Shown here in pieces: positions 1-8,945 of a stretch of 64,000 bases of DNA. The position numbers were made by a program, and so were the translations under genes. This DNA comes from Chloroflexi bacterium OLB13 (lineage in GTDB: Bacteria > Chloroflexota > Anaerolineae > Aggregatilineales > Phototrophicaceae): the NCBI GenBank assembly GCA_001567485.1, contig JZRA01000048.1, forward strand, positions 83,968 through 147,967, written 5' to 3'. Numbering within the stretch: position 1 is the first letter of the stretch; each line of letters begins with the position of its first letter. A model generated the notes under the pieces. It saw nothing but the letters and a program-made list of their open reading frames with translations, was not told where the DNA came from and made no database searches.

Positions 1-833
1 ACGATCACCCGCGCGTCATGAAGGCGGGCGAAATACGACGCGATGGCGCTGTATCCGCGCGCGGTCGGCTGAACGCCGCCGGCCGAAAGCGCCGCTAGAT
101 CGGAGAAGCCGGAACTGCGCGTTTCGGCGAACCGGTTAAATGCCTCGGTCATCTGCGCGCGCAGCGGCCCCACGTCGAGCTTGTTGGCAGCGGGCCGCAC
201 GTTCGCCGCCACCGCGACCTCGGCGATACCCTCAAACGCCGCAGTGACATACGGAGCCAGTTTGCTGTTTCCGGCGTATACGATCTGCGGCCGGCGGCGC
301 TTGTCCATGACAGCCACCGCCAGCTTGACGCTCTGGACAAGCTCCATCACGCTCTCGCTGGCGCCGCGTTCGACGCCTCCCGTGATGACGACGATGTTCG
401 GATATCCGTGCAGCACAGCATTCAGCCGTTCGTCACGATCCCGTCCGTCCTCAAGCGACAGTGTCTCGACCACATCAACATACGTATTGGAGAGTGCCTG
501 TTTGGCCGCGGCGACGCTTCCATCTTCACGCAAGCCGACGATCACGGCGCGCAGTGGACGGCCGCCGCTGGCCGTAATCACGAACGACTCGACGCCCGAC
601 CGATCCTGCTGCTCCGGCGTGATGATCGCGCCGGTGTCGTTCACAAAACGGCGGCCGGTCGATGCAGTGAGCTGTTGGATGACCCGATCCAGCCCGATCT
701 TGACGTCATACGCCGGGTATCCATCTGTCGTGCGGGTACGTGCAAAGCCGATCAGCTCATACGCCCCGTCGACCTGATCGATAAGGACGGCGCGGGTATG
801 CACACTCCCGAAATCCACGGCGAGGATCGACAT
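1..833 (-). CDS. MutL-family (glutamate mutase L-like) actin/Hsp70-fold ATPase, 3' end outside window
   Basis: The gene runs off the left edge; 277 codons are visible from the ATG at 833, which has a GGAGG ribosome site 8 bases upstream and lies 3 bases after the stop of the upstream gene. The protein opens with MSILAVDFGSVHTRAVLID, a phosphate-1 loop of the actin/Hsp70/sugar-kinase fold (DFGSVHTRA at residues 6-14), and VVITGGVERGASES follows further on. Length and N-terminus fit the glutamate mutase L (MutL) family, which in Chloroflexota usually occurs without a glutamate mutase. It is the last visible gene of a minus-strand operon whose other products are mostly membrane proteins. I infer a cytosolic ATPase docking to that membrane complex, much as PilM/FtsA-type proteins do. 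Family call fairly firm; function inferred. Confidence 0.75.
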   Translation of the reverse strand, partial: MSILAVDFGSVHTRAVLIDQVDGAYELIGFARTRTTDGYPAYDVKIGLDRVIQQLTASTGRRFVNDTGAIITPEQQDRSGVESFVITASGGRPLRAVIVGLREDGSVAAAKQALSNTYVDVVETLSLEDGRDRDERLNAVLHGYPNIVVITGGVERGASESVMELVQSVKLAVAVMDKRRRPQIVYAGNSKLAPYVTAAFEGIAEVAVAANVRPAANKLDVGPLRAQMTEAFNRFAETRSSGFSDLAALSAGGVQPTARGYSAIASYFARLHDARVI

Positions 834-836
834 CGG

Positions 837-1478
837 TTATCCTCCCCCCAGCTTGAGAAACTCAATCACGTATGCTACGCGGTCGCTGAAGATCGCAAGG
901 CTGCTGAGGATCGCGGCGGCATACAGAGCGCCCAGCGTAATCACGATGAAACCCTGCCCGAAGAAGGCCAGCGTCGCAATCGGCAGGCTGCGCCGACTGT
1001 CCCCGCTTGGGGTGCGCACGGCGAGATACTGGAAATAAACGAGCGAGCACACCACTCCGGCGACCGAAATCAGAAAACTCGGAAGATCAAGGCCGGGACG
1101 CGTCGCGCCTAACGCTAACGGCACGAGCGTGCCGCTGGCTGCGCCGATCAGCGCGACCGCTGCGCCCACGCCGATCAGCAGCGCCATTGTGAGTCCCGCG
1201 AGCCGGTTCAGGCGGACACTCGCCTTGAACAGCAGCAGCCCGCCCAAGGCCAGCGGAATGACGCCGAGGGCGACCCGCAGCGGTTCGCCGCTGAGGAGCG
1301 TCGCGCGGATCCACGGCACCAGCACGCTGTTCCACGTCACGATGGCCGCATAGCCGGCGGACATGCCGACGAACACGTACACGGCAAGACGATAGAGAAT
1401 GTTGTCACCCAACACCGCGCTGAACACCAGCAGCGTCAGGATGAAGCCCGCCCAGAGGCCGATTTCGGAGACGGGCAT
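837..1478 (-). CDS. Polytopic membrane protein of the MutL/DUF6754-like operon
   Basis: 213 residues and almost entirely hydrophobic, with about six membrane segments (for example around residues 7-22, 30-48, 68-84, 92-112, 132-150 and 170-195). The ATG at 1478 has AGGAGG 9 bases upstream and follows the previous stop (1482) by 3 bases, so translation is probably coupled. No catalytic motif is visible and I do not recognise a named family. It sits between the SH3 protein and the MutL-like ATPase, so it is probably an integral subunit of the same membrane assembly. That role is inferred from position only. Confidence 0.7.
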   Translation of the reverse strand: MPVSEIGLWAGFILTLLVFSAVLGDNILYRLAVYVFVGMSAGYAAIVTWNSVLVPWIRATLLSGEPLRVALGVIPLALGGLLLFKASVRLNRLAGLTMALLIGVGAAVALIGAASGTLVPLALGATRPGLDLPSFLISVAGVVCSLVYFQYLAVRTPSGDSRRSLPIATLAFFGQGFIVITLGALYAAAILSSLAIFSDRVAYVIEFLKLGGG

Positions 1479-1481
1479 GAC

Positions 1482-4387
1482 CTACTTCCTCCTGCGGGCG
1501 ATGCCGCGAATGACGCCGATGATCGTCCCGATCATAATCAACGCAGCTGAGACCACCACGCCGACGTAGATCGCGTTGTAGCGCGCTTCGTCCATCTCGT
1601 CCGCGCCAGCGAACTGCGCATCGACGGACATTCCGAGCGCCGGCCTCGGCACGGAGACAACCGGGATCGCGCTGGTGTCGCCTTCGATGCGCACCAGCGA
1701 GGCGCTCACCCAACCACTGCGCGGGCCGGGGATCTCGACGTTGACCCATGTCCGGCCTTCGTTGAAGCCCAACACCGGCAGACGGTCGCCCGGGCCGGCC
1801 GAGCCGATCACCGGGAAATTCGTGCCGGGGCCAGCGCGCACGTTGATGCGCGTCGGTGCGATGACAACCGCGACCAGTTCATCGCCAACGGCCATGGTCG
1901 GCGTGAGCGTCGGCGCAGAGGTCGCGTCTGGTTCGGGGGTCGGCGTCGCGGACGGCGTGCGTGTCGGCGTCGCGGACACCTCCTCCGTCGCCCCGGTCGT
2001 GGGGCGAGCGTCGGCGCATTTGTCGGCGTCGAGGTCGCGGTGAACGTCGCCGATGGCGTGAAGGTCAACGTCGGTGATGGCGTGACCGTCGGCGTGGCTG
2101 AAGGCGTTGCGGTATTGGTTGGCGTCAGCGTATGAGTCGGCGTGTTCGTCGCGGTGGCGGTCGAAGTCGCCGTGGGCGTGTTGGTCGCCGTGAAGGTGAA
2201 TGTCGCCGTCACACGCGCGGTCGCCAGCGCATTGGCCGTCGCCTGAGCCGCCGCGGGCGCAAGCGTCGAGGTCGGCGTGTCGGTCGCCGTTGGGGTATTG
2301 GTCGGTGTCGGGGTGAACGTATTGGTCGGCGTCGGCGTGGCGGTGAACGTCGCCGATGGTGTGATGCCGAAGCCGATCAGGCCATCCGGGCCGCTGTAAG
2401 CTCCCAACTGCGAACGATAGGTGATGCTGTCGCGCAGGCCGACGATGTACGGTGCGCCATAACTGTCCGCGTAGAGCCGCGCGAGGGGTTCAGCTGACGC
2501 CGACACCACGAACACCAGCGGCGACGACACCAGCGGCTGGAGCTGTTCCGACCACTGTCGAATACCGTCGGCACGATCGCTGACGATCACGATCAGGTCG
2601 AGGTCGGCGACGCTGTCGATCTGGAGATCCGATGGGCGGCCGTCATGATCGAACGCCAGCGCATCGCGCGGATTCTCCGCCAAATCGCGCACACCGAGCG
2701 AATCACCCGGTAAATAGCGGCCAAAGATGATCTGCTTATTGTGCGTATCTTCCGGCAGCTCGCCCTCGATCATACGCTGCGCCGCGACCAGCGCGACCGG
2801 GTCGGTGCTGACAATCACCGGCGTTGCTTGCCGCGCGCGGGCATGCGCGATCACTGCTGTCATCGCTCCGCCGATCTCGCTCAAGCTGCCCGGCGAGGCG
2901 TCGACGGCGACGAGCATCACGTCGCCCTCAGCCAGATCGTCCACCACCGCATAGGCGGTCTCAGCCGGCGATTTCTCGCCAAACAAGACCGGTGGAAGCT
3001 GGACGAATCGAAGCGACTCGAAGGCATCAAGGAACGGCAGGATCACCGCCACGGCGACCACTGCGGCGACGATCAGACGAGGCAAGTTGTAACGCAGGCC
3101 CCGGCGCACGCGGGCGGGTTTCACGGCGGCGCCTTGCGCAGCGCCTGCGGCGGCCGTGATCGACCGCATTAGTTCGATGCCGCGTGTTCCTTTGTCTGCA
3201 CGGCGGCCCGGCGGCGGCTTGGCGGCTGGCGCTTCGCTGATTAGCACCGGCGGCGGAACGGCCGTTCCCGGCGCCGCAGTGACGGCGGACACGCCCTCGT
3301 CTAGCAGCGCCCGCAGCTCCTCAGGAAGTTCCTCGATCGGGCGGTCTTCCTGCTGCTGTCGCATGAGGGCGGCCGCGCTCACCTCACTGACGGACACGTC
3401 ACTGAGGAAGTCGGGGATGTTCGACTCGGGCAGTTCTATCTCGGCAGGTCGGCTGATCGGGTTCGGCCCGAGCAGTTCGTCAAAATTGAGCCGCGCCGAG
3501 TCAAACGAAAGAAACTCATCGTCTTCAGCGAAGTGTTGTAGACCGCCTTGCGACGCCGTGCTAGGTTCGCCGGCGTCAGATGACAGCAGGCTGAGCAAAT
3601 CGACATCGCCCTCGCCTTGCGTATCAGTCGGCTGAAGCAAGCCGGCCAGCAGGTCATCCACACCTGCATCGCTTTCGCCTTGAGATAGCAGCGCCGCCAG
3701 CTCGTCGGACTGCGCGCCAGACGGCTCGTCGGCGTCGGTCATCCACGAGAGGTCGTCCGACTCCTCGATCGGTTCCTCAACCTCGAATTGAACATCGTCA
3801 AACGAGGCTTGGAAGGTGTTGGCGTCTTCCGCGCCGAAATCATCCGCGCCCTGCAGCCATGATGGCAGCACGCCCGAATCGCGTTCGCCCGCCGGCTTAT
3901 CCAGCGCTTCCTCGTCGATATCCGCGCCGCGCAGCCACGGCGCCAGCGGCACATCGCCCGCTTCTGTTTCGAGATCGCTTACGTCCGCCGCCGGTTGCTC
4001 GCCGGTGTGCAGCCAATCCGGCAGGTCTTCCGAGGCAGCCGCTGACGCTGGTTCAGATGGCGTATAGGCGGGGATTTCCGAATCGGTTTGCAGCCAATCC
4101 GGGATCGCGCCGGGATCTTCACTCGGCGCCTCCGTCGGCTTGACGTCGAATGGATTATCGGACAAATCGGCCAGCCACGCGCTGCTGTCCTCAACCGCAT
4201 CGGAGTCGACATCGCCGAACGCGAACGTCTCGAAGTCAAACTCTCCGGTGGACGGCTTGCCGATGTCCTGCGAGTCCGGCGTCTGTTCGTCGCCACCGCC
4301 GATACTGTCGAGCCAGTCCATGCCGTCGTCTGCCGAGAACGGCTGATCCGAATCGTCAAGCCAGTTTGGGTCGAATTCGTCGTTCAT
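1482..4387 (-). CDS. Giant acidic, membrane-anchored Thr/Pro-rich SH3 protein (frameshifted)
   Basis: Two overlapping frames make one protein of about 968 residues. The upstream frame (from ATG 4387) loses sense after TPTNAPTLAP and turns Arg-rich. The correct continuation (TTGATEEVSATPTRTP) is in the next frame, and one extra G in the GGGG at 2001-2004 would join them. Order: an acidic cytosolic region (residues 1-430) with repeated W-L/M motifs (NWLDDS, DWLDS, AWLADLS, DWLQT, DWLHT, PWLRG, SWLQG, SWMTD); a membrane segment near 440-460 preceded by basic residues; an unrecognised extracytoplasmic domain (about 470-680); a long Thr/Pro linker; a bacterial SH3 domain (INVRAGPGTNFPVIG); and a C-terminal membrane segment ending IARRRK. 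This suggests an envelope-spanning scaffold. The break is probably a sequence error. Confidence 0.75.
1905..2365 (-). repeat. Low-complexity Thr/Pro-rich coding repeat
   Basis: On the plus strand this stretch is dominated by imperfect GGCGTC/GGCGTT hexamers. On the minus strand they encode TPT, TNTPT, TATF and similar short repeats. It is the extracytoplasmic linker of the SH3 protein. The repetitive DNA is a plausible place for slippage or misassembly, and the frameshift at 2001-2004 lies in it. The same plus-strand repeats create false Arg-rich or Gly/Val-rich open frames, which I left out. Confidence 0.8.
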
Positions 4388-4399
4388 GCCGGCCCCTGC

Positions 4400-5041
4400 C
4401 TATTCACGTGTTGCACGACCCTGTCCAATCAACACGCGCACGCCAGCAATCACGGTCGCCAGCGCGATGCCCAATAGAATCGCCCGCCCGCCAGCATCGA
4501 CCGGAACCCGGTTGAGCCAGTCCGCCACAGTCGCAATCGGCCCCAGCCCGCGCACGGGCAGCGCGCCAACCAGCACCGTGACGACCGTCGCGACGAACAG
4601 CAGGCTGGCCCAGCTTGGCCGGCGGTTCGCGATGGTCACCGCGCCGTACACCAGCGAGAACAGCACAAGCCCGGAGAACGCCGTCTCCAGCGCGATCTGC
4701 ACGCCGTCGACCGCCGCACGCGCCTCGTTGTCGCGCGGCAGAATACCGAAGCCCAAAACGATCACGAACGACAGGATCAGCACGGCGCTGTAGATCGCCT
4801 GCCCGCGGCGGCGCGTCCGGCGTAGGTGAACGCCCAGTAGATTGACGACGCCGACCAGCACCGCGACCGCCGCCGTGACCGCCGCGAACTGGAGCAGCAG
4901 GCGCGCGAAGTCCGTGATTCCGAAGCGTTCGATCTGCGCGGAGATCGGGCCGATGTTGGTGCCCAGCAAGCCGACCAATGTGATGAGAGCGATGCCGATC
5001 GTGAGTGCGGTGACCAGCACCGCGCCTAGCCGCAAGCGCAT
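4400..5041 (-). CDS. Polytopic membrane protein of the MutL/DUF6754-like operon
   Basis: 213 residues from the ATG at 5041 (MRLRLGAVLVTALTIG). An upstream in-frame start at 5083 would intrude into the preceding gene, whose stop ends at 5043, so the ATG one base after that stop is preferred. About six hydrophobic segments are visible, with a basic loop (LRRTRRRG) after the second pair and a DWLNR loop late in the chain. There are no enzyme motifs. It is followed after 12 bases by the giant SH3 protein. It is probably a membrane subunit of the same complex; function unknown. Confidence 0.7.
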   Translation of the reverse strand: MRLRLGAVLVTALTIGIALITLVGLLGTNIGPISAQIERFGITDFARLLLQFAAVTAAVAVLVGVVNLLGVHLRRTRRRGQAIYSAVLILSFVIVLGFGILPRDNEARAAVDGVQIALETAFSGLVLFSLVYGAVTIANRRPSWASLLFVATVVTVLVGALPVRGLGPIATVADWLNRVPVDAGGRAILLGIALATVIAGVRVLIGQGRATRE

Positions 5042-5042
5042 C

Positions 5043-5801
5043 TCAACCTCCCGCGCCGACGATGCGCGCTGCCGCCACGGCAATCACCGCGGCGATCAGC
5101 AGCCAGCGCAGGATGTCCATCGCGACGGCTTCACCACGACGAACGGCGCGGTCGGACAGATATGCCGACGCCTGAAACAACTCCTCGCCGATCAGCGGAG
5201 CTTTTGAGAACGCATAGGCGACCGCCTGCCCGTCCAGCCGGTCGGTGGCCCCGATGAAGGGCGCGCCACGCCGGACTGAGGCCTCGCCGATCAGCGCGAT
5301 CTCCGGCCCGAACCGGCCGACCATGACCTGCGTCGGGCTGCGGTCGGCAGCGACGTAGGCGGTCATCGCCGCAGCATACGCCAACGAGCGTGAACCCGCC
5401 GGAATCCAGCGTGCCGATCCGCTTGGGGCCGGCAGATTGTGTTCGCGAAATGCCGCGCGGACAGCCTCAATCGCCAAGGGAAGCCCGGTGCCACTGCTGG
5501 TCGTCACGACTGGCATACGGTCGCCGTAAGCGGCCGCTGCAACGGTGTGATACGCGACGGCCTCCGCGGCAATCGCCAGCAGTGTCGACTCGCCGCCGAC
5601 GCCCGCGTCGCCCATTCCGACGATCATCGACTGCCCGGCTTCAACCGCGGTCGTCGCCATCGCTGGAATCGCGGCATACGCCGCCTGACGGCGCAGCACC
5701 GCGGAATCACGCCGCCGGCGCACAAACTGCGGCACAATCGCCGTGACAATCAGGCCGATCAATAACACTAAGATTGACAAGACCTGAGTTGTTGTATCCA
5801 A
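5043..5801 (-). CDS. DUF6754-like membrane protein
   Basis: 252 residues from a TTG at 5801 (LDTTTQVLSILVLLIGLIV), directly behind a purine-rich GGGGGGAAGGG. The longer frame to 5876 overlaps the upstream gene and has a non-hydrophobic, Arg-rich start, so I reject it. There is a membrane segment at each end (about 8-26 and 232-250). The central domain (AGQSMIVGMGDAGVGGESTL, then SARWIPAGSRSLAYAAAMTA) resembles, from memory, the DUF6754 family of Chloroflexota, in which a soluble domain is held between two membrane anchors. It is embedded in the operon with the MutL-like ATPase. Biochemical role unknown. Confidence 0.65.
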   Translation of the reverse strand: MDTTTQVLSILVLLIGLIVTAIVPQFVRRRRDSAVLRRQAAYAAIPAMATTAVEAGQSMIVGMGDAGVGGESTLLAIAAEAVAYHTVAAAAYGDRMPVVTTSSGTGLPLAIEAVRAAFREHNLPAPSGSARWIPAGSRSLAYAAAMTAYVAADRSPTQVMVGRFGPEIALIGEASVRRGAPFIGATDRLDGQAVAYAFSKAPLIGEELFQASAYLSDRAVRRGEAVAMDILRWLLIAAVIAVAAARIVGAGG

Positions 5802-5823
5802 CCCTTCCCCCCTTGGGCGCGGC

Positions 5824-6063
5824 CTAGTCCTGATCCAACCACTGACGGAGCCGTGCGACTCCCTCAGGCGTCTCAAGCAGCTCTGCGAGGTCGTTTAGCG
5901 GCGCGGTGCGCAGGACGTGACGCAGTACCGGCTCGCCGACATACAGCATCTGAGCCGCCAGTGGCCCCCACATTCCCCCGACATCCAGTGAGGTTCGCAG
6001 TAAGCCATCCCAGCCACGCAGTTTTGCTCCACGCAACCACTCGTGCAGGCGATCATCGTCCAT
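5824..6063 (-). CDS. Small hypothetical protein, first gene of the operon
   Basis: 79 residues from the ATG at 6063 (MDDDRLHEWLRGAKLRGWDG). The longer frame to 6099 would begin upstream of the likely promoter. The product is soluble and mildly acidic at both ends (it finishes LRQWLDQD), with no membrane segment and no recognised domain. It carries a W-L motif (EWLRG) like those repeated in the giant SH3 protein of the same operon. A TATAGT at 6071-6076 lies 7 bases before the ATG, so the mRNA may be leaderless. Confidence 0.6.
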   Translation of the reverse strand: MDDDRLHEWLRGAKLRGWDGLLRTSLDVGGMWGPLAAQMLYVGEPVLRHVLRTAPLNDLAELLETPEGVARLRQWLDQD

Positions 6064-6070
6064 ACCGGAT

Positions 6071-6076
6071 ACTATA
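6071..6076 (-). promoter_or_regulatory. Candidate -10 box (TATAGT) for the MutL/DUF6754-like operon
   Basis: On the minus strand TATAGT is followed by 7 bases and then the ATG at 6063, which would put the transcript start at or next to the start codon. No convincing -35 hexamer is present at 16-18 bases. The short spacing matches other first genes in this window (11748 and 52487). Confidence 0.35.
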
Positions 6077-6119
6077 ACACGTCGTAGGGCGCGCGCCACA
6101 CGATACGCGTCTCAACGCA

Positions 6120-7331
6120 TTAAGGTTTCGTACAGTCTGTGCCTATATACTGCCCGAGCAGCGGCCCGCGCAGCACGATCCGGCAGTGTTCCGAACCCGG
6201 TATCCGGGCTGTCGGCCAGCGCAGCGCGCCGTACTCGATTGGCTCGCCCTGCGCGCCCAGTCCCGCGGCCAGCGCCGACCACGCCGCCCGCTGCGCCATC
6301 GCTCGGCGGATCAGCACGCCGGCCTGACCGGTATCGCGCCCCAACGCCTGCAATACAATCTTGTAACGTGCCGAATTTGCGAATACGTCGCCGTGGTCTT
6401 GGTTCACCAGCACCGCCGCGCCAAGCGCCAGCTCCGGGACGACCATGATTGCCGCCGTGCCGCCGATCGCGCTGCCGGGATGCGAGTACACGTCATACCC
6501 TTCGAACTGCTCGATGAACCATCCGTTGGCATATCGAAGCGACCGGCCCAGTGGGCAGCACGAGCGCTCAGGAGCGTCCTCGCCCAACCGCAGCGCCTGA
6601 GCGTCATCGACCCACGAGATCAGGTCAGGCAGGAGCGCTTCGAGCTGTGCGGCGCTCAGGCGCGCATTGACCGCGGCGGACATAATGCCGTGATCGAAAG
6701 GTTCGACCGCTGCGAGATCACCGGCGAGGGTCAGCTCGAACGACGTCGCGGACGGATCGCTGCTCGGCATCCACGGGATGTCCACGCCGAGATCACGGGC
6801 GGCGCCAGCGGCTGCCAACGCAAACACGACGGAGTTGTACGTGAAGCGCTCACCCGCCGGGGCGAGGGGTGTGTACTGACGCAGGATCGCCGCTGCTGCT
6901 TCGGAGTTGACGGTGCGCCCGACCCACGCGCCGTCATCGCGCACGAAGCCCGACGTCTGATCGACGGCCTGCTCGACCGTCACCGCCCCCGCTTGACCGA
7001 GGTCGAGTTCAGGCCACAGCGCGGCCAGCGTGATCCCGGTGTCGAACGCCTGCTGATCGAGCCAGTACGCCACAAGCGGCTTGGCGACCGATCCCGTCGA
7101 GAACCGCGTATCGAGATCGACCGGCACGCGGCGTTCGGCGTCGGACGTGCCGAATGTCCACACGTAGCTTTCACCGTGATCCACAATCACGACAGCACCC
7201 CCGACCAGCGCCAAGGTCTCCGCGTCGGCTAGAATCTCCGGTCGGAGCGGGTCGAAATCAACGCTTGATCGCGCTAGAGCAAGGCTTGCTGCGAGTAGAA
7301 TCGCCGCAAGGCTAAGCGTCAAGCGGCGCAT
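6120..7331 (-). CDS. Secreted serine hydrolase, beta-lactamase/S12-like
   Basis: 403 residues from the ATG at 7331, which begins a clear signal peptide (MRRLTLSLAAILLAASLALA). The gene overlaps the end of tsaD by 20 bases. The nucleophile motif SVAK (Ser81, Lys84) sits in FSTGSVAK, as in class C beta-lactamase-like peptidases. The second motif reads Tyr165-Asn-Ser instead of the usual Tyr-Ser/Ala-Asn, and the third reads HPG instead of KTG/HTG. The exported protein could act on peptidoglycan peptides or other esters or amides. The altered second motif makes beta-lactamase activity doubtful. Fold call firm, substrate unknown. Confidence 0.8.
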   Translation of the reverse strand: MRRLTLSLAAILLAASLALARSSVDFDPLRPEILADAETLALVGGAVVIVDHGESYVWTFGTSDAERRVPVDLDTRFSTGSVAKPLVAYWLDQQAFDTGITLAALWPELDLGQAGAVTVEQAVDQTSGFVRDDGAWVGRTVNSEAAAAILRQYTPLAPAGERFTYNSVVFALAAAGAARDLGVDIPWMPSSDPSATSFELTLAGDLAAVEPFDHGIMSAAVNARLSAAQLEALLPDLISWVDDAQALRLGEDAPERSCCPLGRSLRYANGWFIEQFEGYDVYSHPGSAIGGTAAIMVVPELALGAAVLVNQDHGDVFANSARYKIVLQALGRDTGQAGVLIRRAMAQRAAWSALAAGLGAQGEPIEYGALRWPTARIPGSEHCRIVLRGPLLGQYIGTDCTKP

Positions 7332-8370
7332 GGCTGAGGCGGCTAAGCGGCCACGTCGGCAGCACGTCGAACGCAATCGAGTCGCGCTGGCCGGCGGCGA
7401 ATCGGTGATGTGCGGCCGCTGCGATCATAGCTGCATTGTCGGTGCACAGGTTTAGCGGGGGATAGCGCACGGGAAGCTGCGCGGTGTTCTTGATCTGCGT
7501 GCGCAGCAGCGCATTGGCGCTGACGCCGCCGGCCAGCAGGATTTCGTTGGCGTCATAGGTTTGGGCCGCGCGGACGGTCTTTTCGACCAGCGCATCGACG
7601 AGCGCGGCTTGAAAGCTCGCCGCGGCATCGGCCACGGATACGCCCTCTTTGAGTGTCACACCTTTTTCGCCGTGCGGGCCTTTCGGTGAAGTGCGCGTCA
7701 CCTCGCGCAGCACGGCCGTCTTTAGCCCGCTGAAGCTGAAGTCGAACGATTGATCGCGTTTGGCTCGCGGGAACTGATAGGCGTCGGCCTGACCGGCTTC
7801 CGCCGTGCGCTGAATGTTTGGCCCGCCCGGAAACGGCAGCCCCAGCACGCGCCCCACCTTGTCGAACGCCTCGCCAGCAGCGTCATCCAGCGTGCCGCCA
7901 AGCCGTTCGTAGACGCCGTGGCCGCGCATGAGCACCAGCTCGGTGTGGCCGCCGCTGACGATCAGCACAACGACGGGAAAGTTCGCCTCTTGCAGCGGCT
8001 GAGTCAGCCACAGCGAATAGATATGGCCTTCGAGATGGTTGATCCCCAGCAGCGGCTTGCCGGACATCAGCGCCAAGCCTTTGGCATAGCTAATCCCGAC
8101 CAGCAGCGACCCGACTAACCCCGGCCCACGTGTGACGGCGATAGCGTCCAGCCGGTCGATACTGAGCGCGGCGTCGGTCAGCGCCTGCCGGACAACCGGA
8201 TCAATCGCCTCGACATGCGCGCGCGACGCTACTTCCGGGTAAACACCACCGTACTGTGCGTGCAGGTCGATCTGTGACGCCACGACATTCGACGCGATTC
8301 GCTGCCCGTCGATGATGACCGCCGCGGCGGTTTCGTCGCATGATGTTTCAATGCCGAGAATAATGCTCAT
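7312..8370 (-). CDS. tsaD: tRNA N6-adenosine threonylcarbamoyltransferase TsaD
   Basis: 352 residues, normal length. It transfers the threonylcarbamoyl group from TC-AMP to A37 of tRNAs reading ANN codons, working with TsaB, TsaE and TsaC, none of which is in this window. The start MSIILGIETSCDETAAAVI and the metal-binding HxxxH motif (NHLEGH, His112 and His116) are diagnostic; LLAGGVSANALLR is the late ATPase motif. The frame is intact and the ATG at 8370 is the only sensible start. It is a soluble cytosolic essential enzyme, transcribed away from the gene at 8445. Confidence 0.97.
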   Translation of the reverse strand: MSIILGIETSCDETAAAVIIDGQRIASNVVASQIDLHAQYGGVYPEVASRAHVEAIDPVVRQALTDAALSIDRLDAIAVTRGPGLVGSLLVGISYAKGLALMSGKPLLGINHLEGHIYSLWLTQPLQEANFPVVVLIVSGGHTELVLMRGHGVYERLGGTLDDAAGEAFDKVGRVLGLPFPGGPNIQRTAEAGQADAYQFPRAKRDQSFDFSFSGLKTAVLREVTRTSPKGPHGEKGVTLKEGVSVADAAASFQAALVDALVEKTVRAAQTYDANEILLAGGVSANALLRTQIKNTAQLPVRYPPLNLCTDNAAMIAAAAHHRFAAGQRDSIAFDVLPTWPLSRLSHAPLDA

Positions 8371-8402
8371 CAGGCAAATGTCTCTTCCGCCAGTCCGCGC
8401 CG

Positions 8403-8412
8403 ATTGTACAAT
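8403..8412. promoter_or_regulatory. Palindromic ATTGTACAAT, possible shared -10 region
   Basis: This perfect 10-base palindrome lies in the 74-base divergent gap between tsaD (start 8370) and the gene at 8445. Each strand reads TACAAT, so one element could supply a -10 box in both directions. No strong -35 partner is seen on either side. It could also be a small operator. Confidence 0.35.
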
Positions 8413-8444
8413 GGTCGTCCAGCATTGAGGACAATGGACTTCCT

Positions 8445-8945
8445 ATGGCAGATACCGCGCTCATGCGTGAGCTTGAGTTCACGTTGGACGACCTCGCCGC
8501 GAACCGCAGCGGAAAGCTGAGCGAACGGCAGCTTGATCGGCTGCGCATGCGCCGCCAGCGCTCGATGTTCTATGGATCCGGAATCGTGGTCGCGCTTGCC
8601 TTTGCCGCCAGCCTCTGCCTGTTTGGAGGGCTGCGCGGGTCAGCGATCCTGACCGTGGTCGGTCTCGGTCTCACCGTCTGCGCGACCGTCGTGATGAGCA
8701 CCTTCGCGCGGTACTGGCTGCGGATTTCAGCCGACCTTCGCGAGGGCGCGGCGAGCGCATTCAGCGGGCCGCTGGAGCGCGTGGTCAAGCCAGTCAACCG
8801 CCGTATCGTCACCTATCTACTGCGGGTCGAGAGCGCCGAGTTCTCCGTGACCAAAGAGACGTTCAAGCTGTTCGACCACGAGAAGCCGTACGCGCTGTAT
8901 CGCGCGAAGTTCTCCGGCTTGCTGCTCAGCGCCGAGCGGCTTTAG
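8445..8945 (+). CDS. Two-pass membrane protein, unknown function
   Basis: 166 residues from the ATG at 8445. A charged N-terminal stretch ([20 protein letters not shown]) precedes two membrane segments (about residues 44-63 and 66-85). A soluble C-terminal domain of about 75 residues with beta-strand character follows. I do not recognise the family; the pattern of a short cytosolic start, hairpin membrane pair and small domain is typical of uncharacterised envelope proteins. Its stop codon overlaps that of the convergent biotinyl-carrier gene by 4 bases. Confidence 0.65.
   Translation: MADTALMRELEFTLDDLAANRSGKLSERQLDRLRMRRQRSMFYGSGIVVALAFAASLCLFGGLRGSAILTVVGLGLTVCATVVMSTFARYWLRISADLREGAASAFSGPLERVVKPVNRRIVTYLLRVESAEFSVTKETFKLFDHEKPYALYRAKFSGLLLSAERL

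Noticed and set aside
149..1112. Plus-strand open frames 181-777 and 408-1112 opposite the MutL-like gene
   Set aside because: They mirror a well-supported minus-strand gene with a known fold and have no ribosome site or family resemblance.
2132..2497. Arg-rich plus-strand frame over the SH3-protein linker
   Set aside because: Same repeat artefact; extreme Arg/Gly content with no ribosome site.
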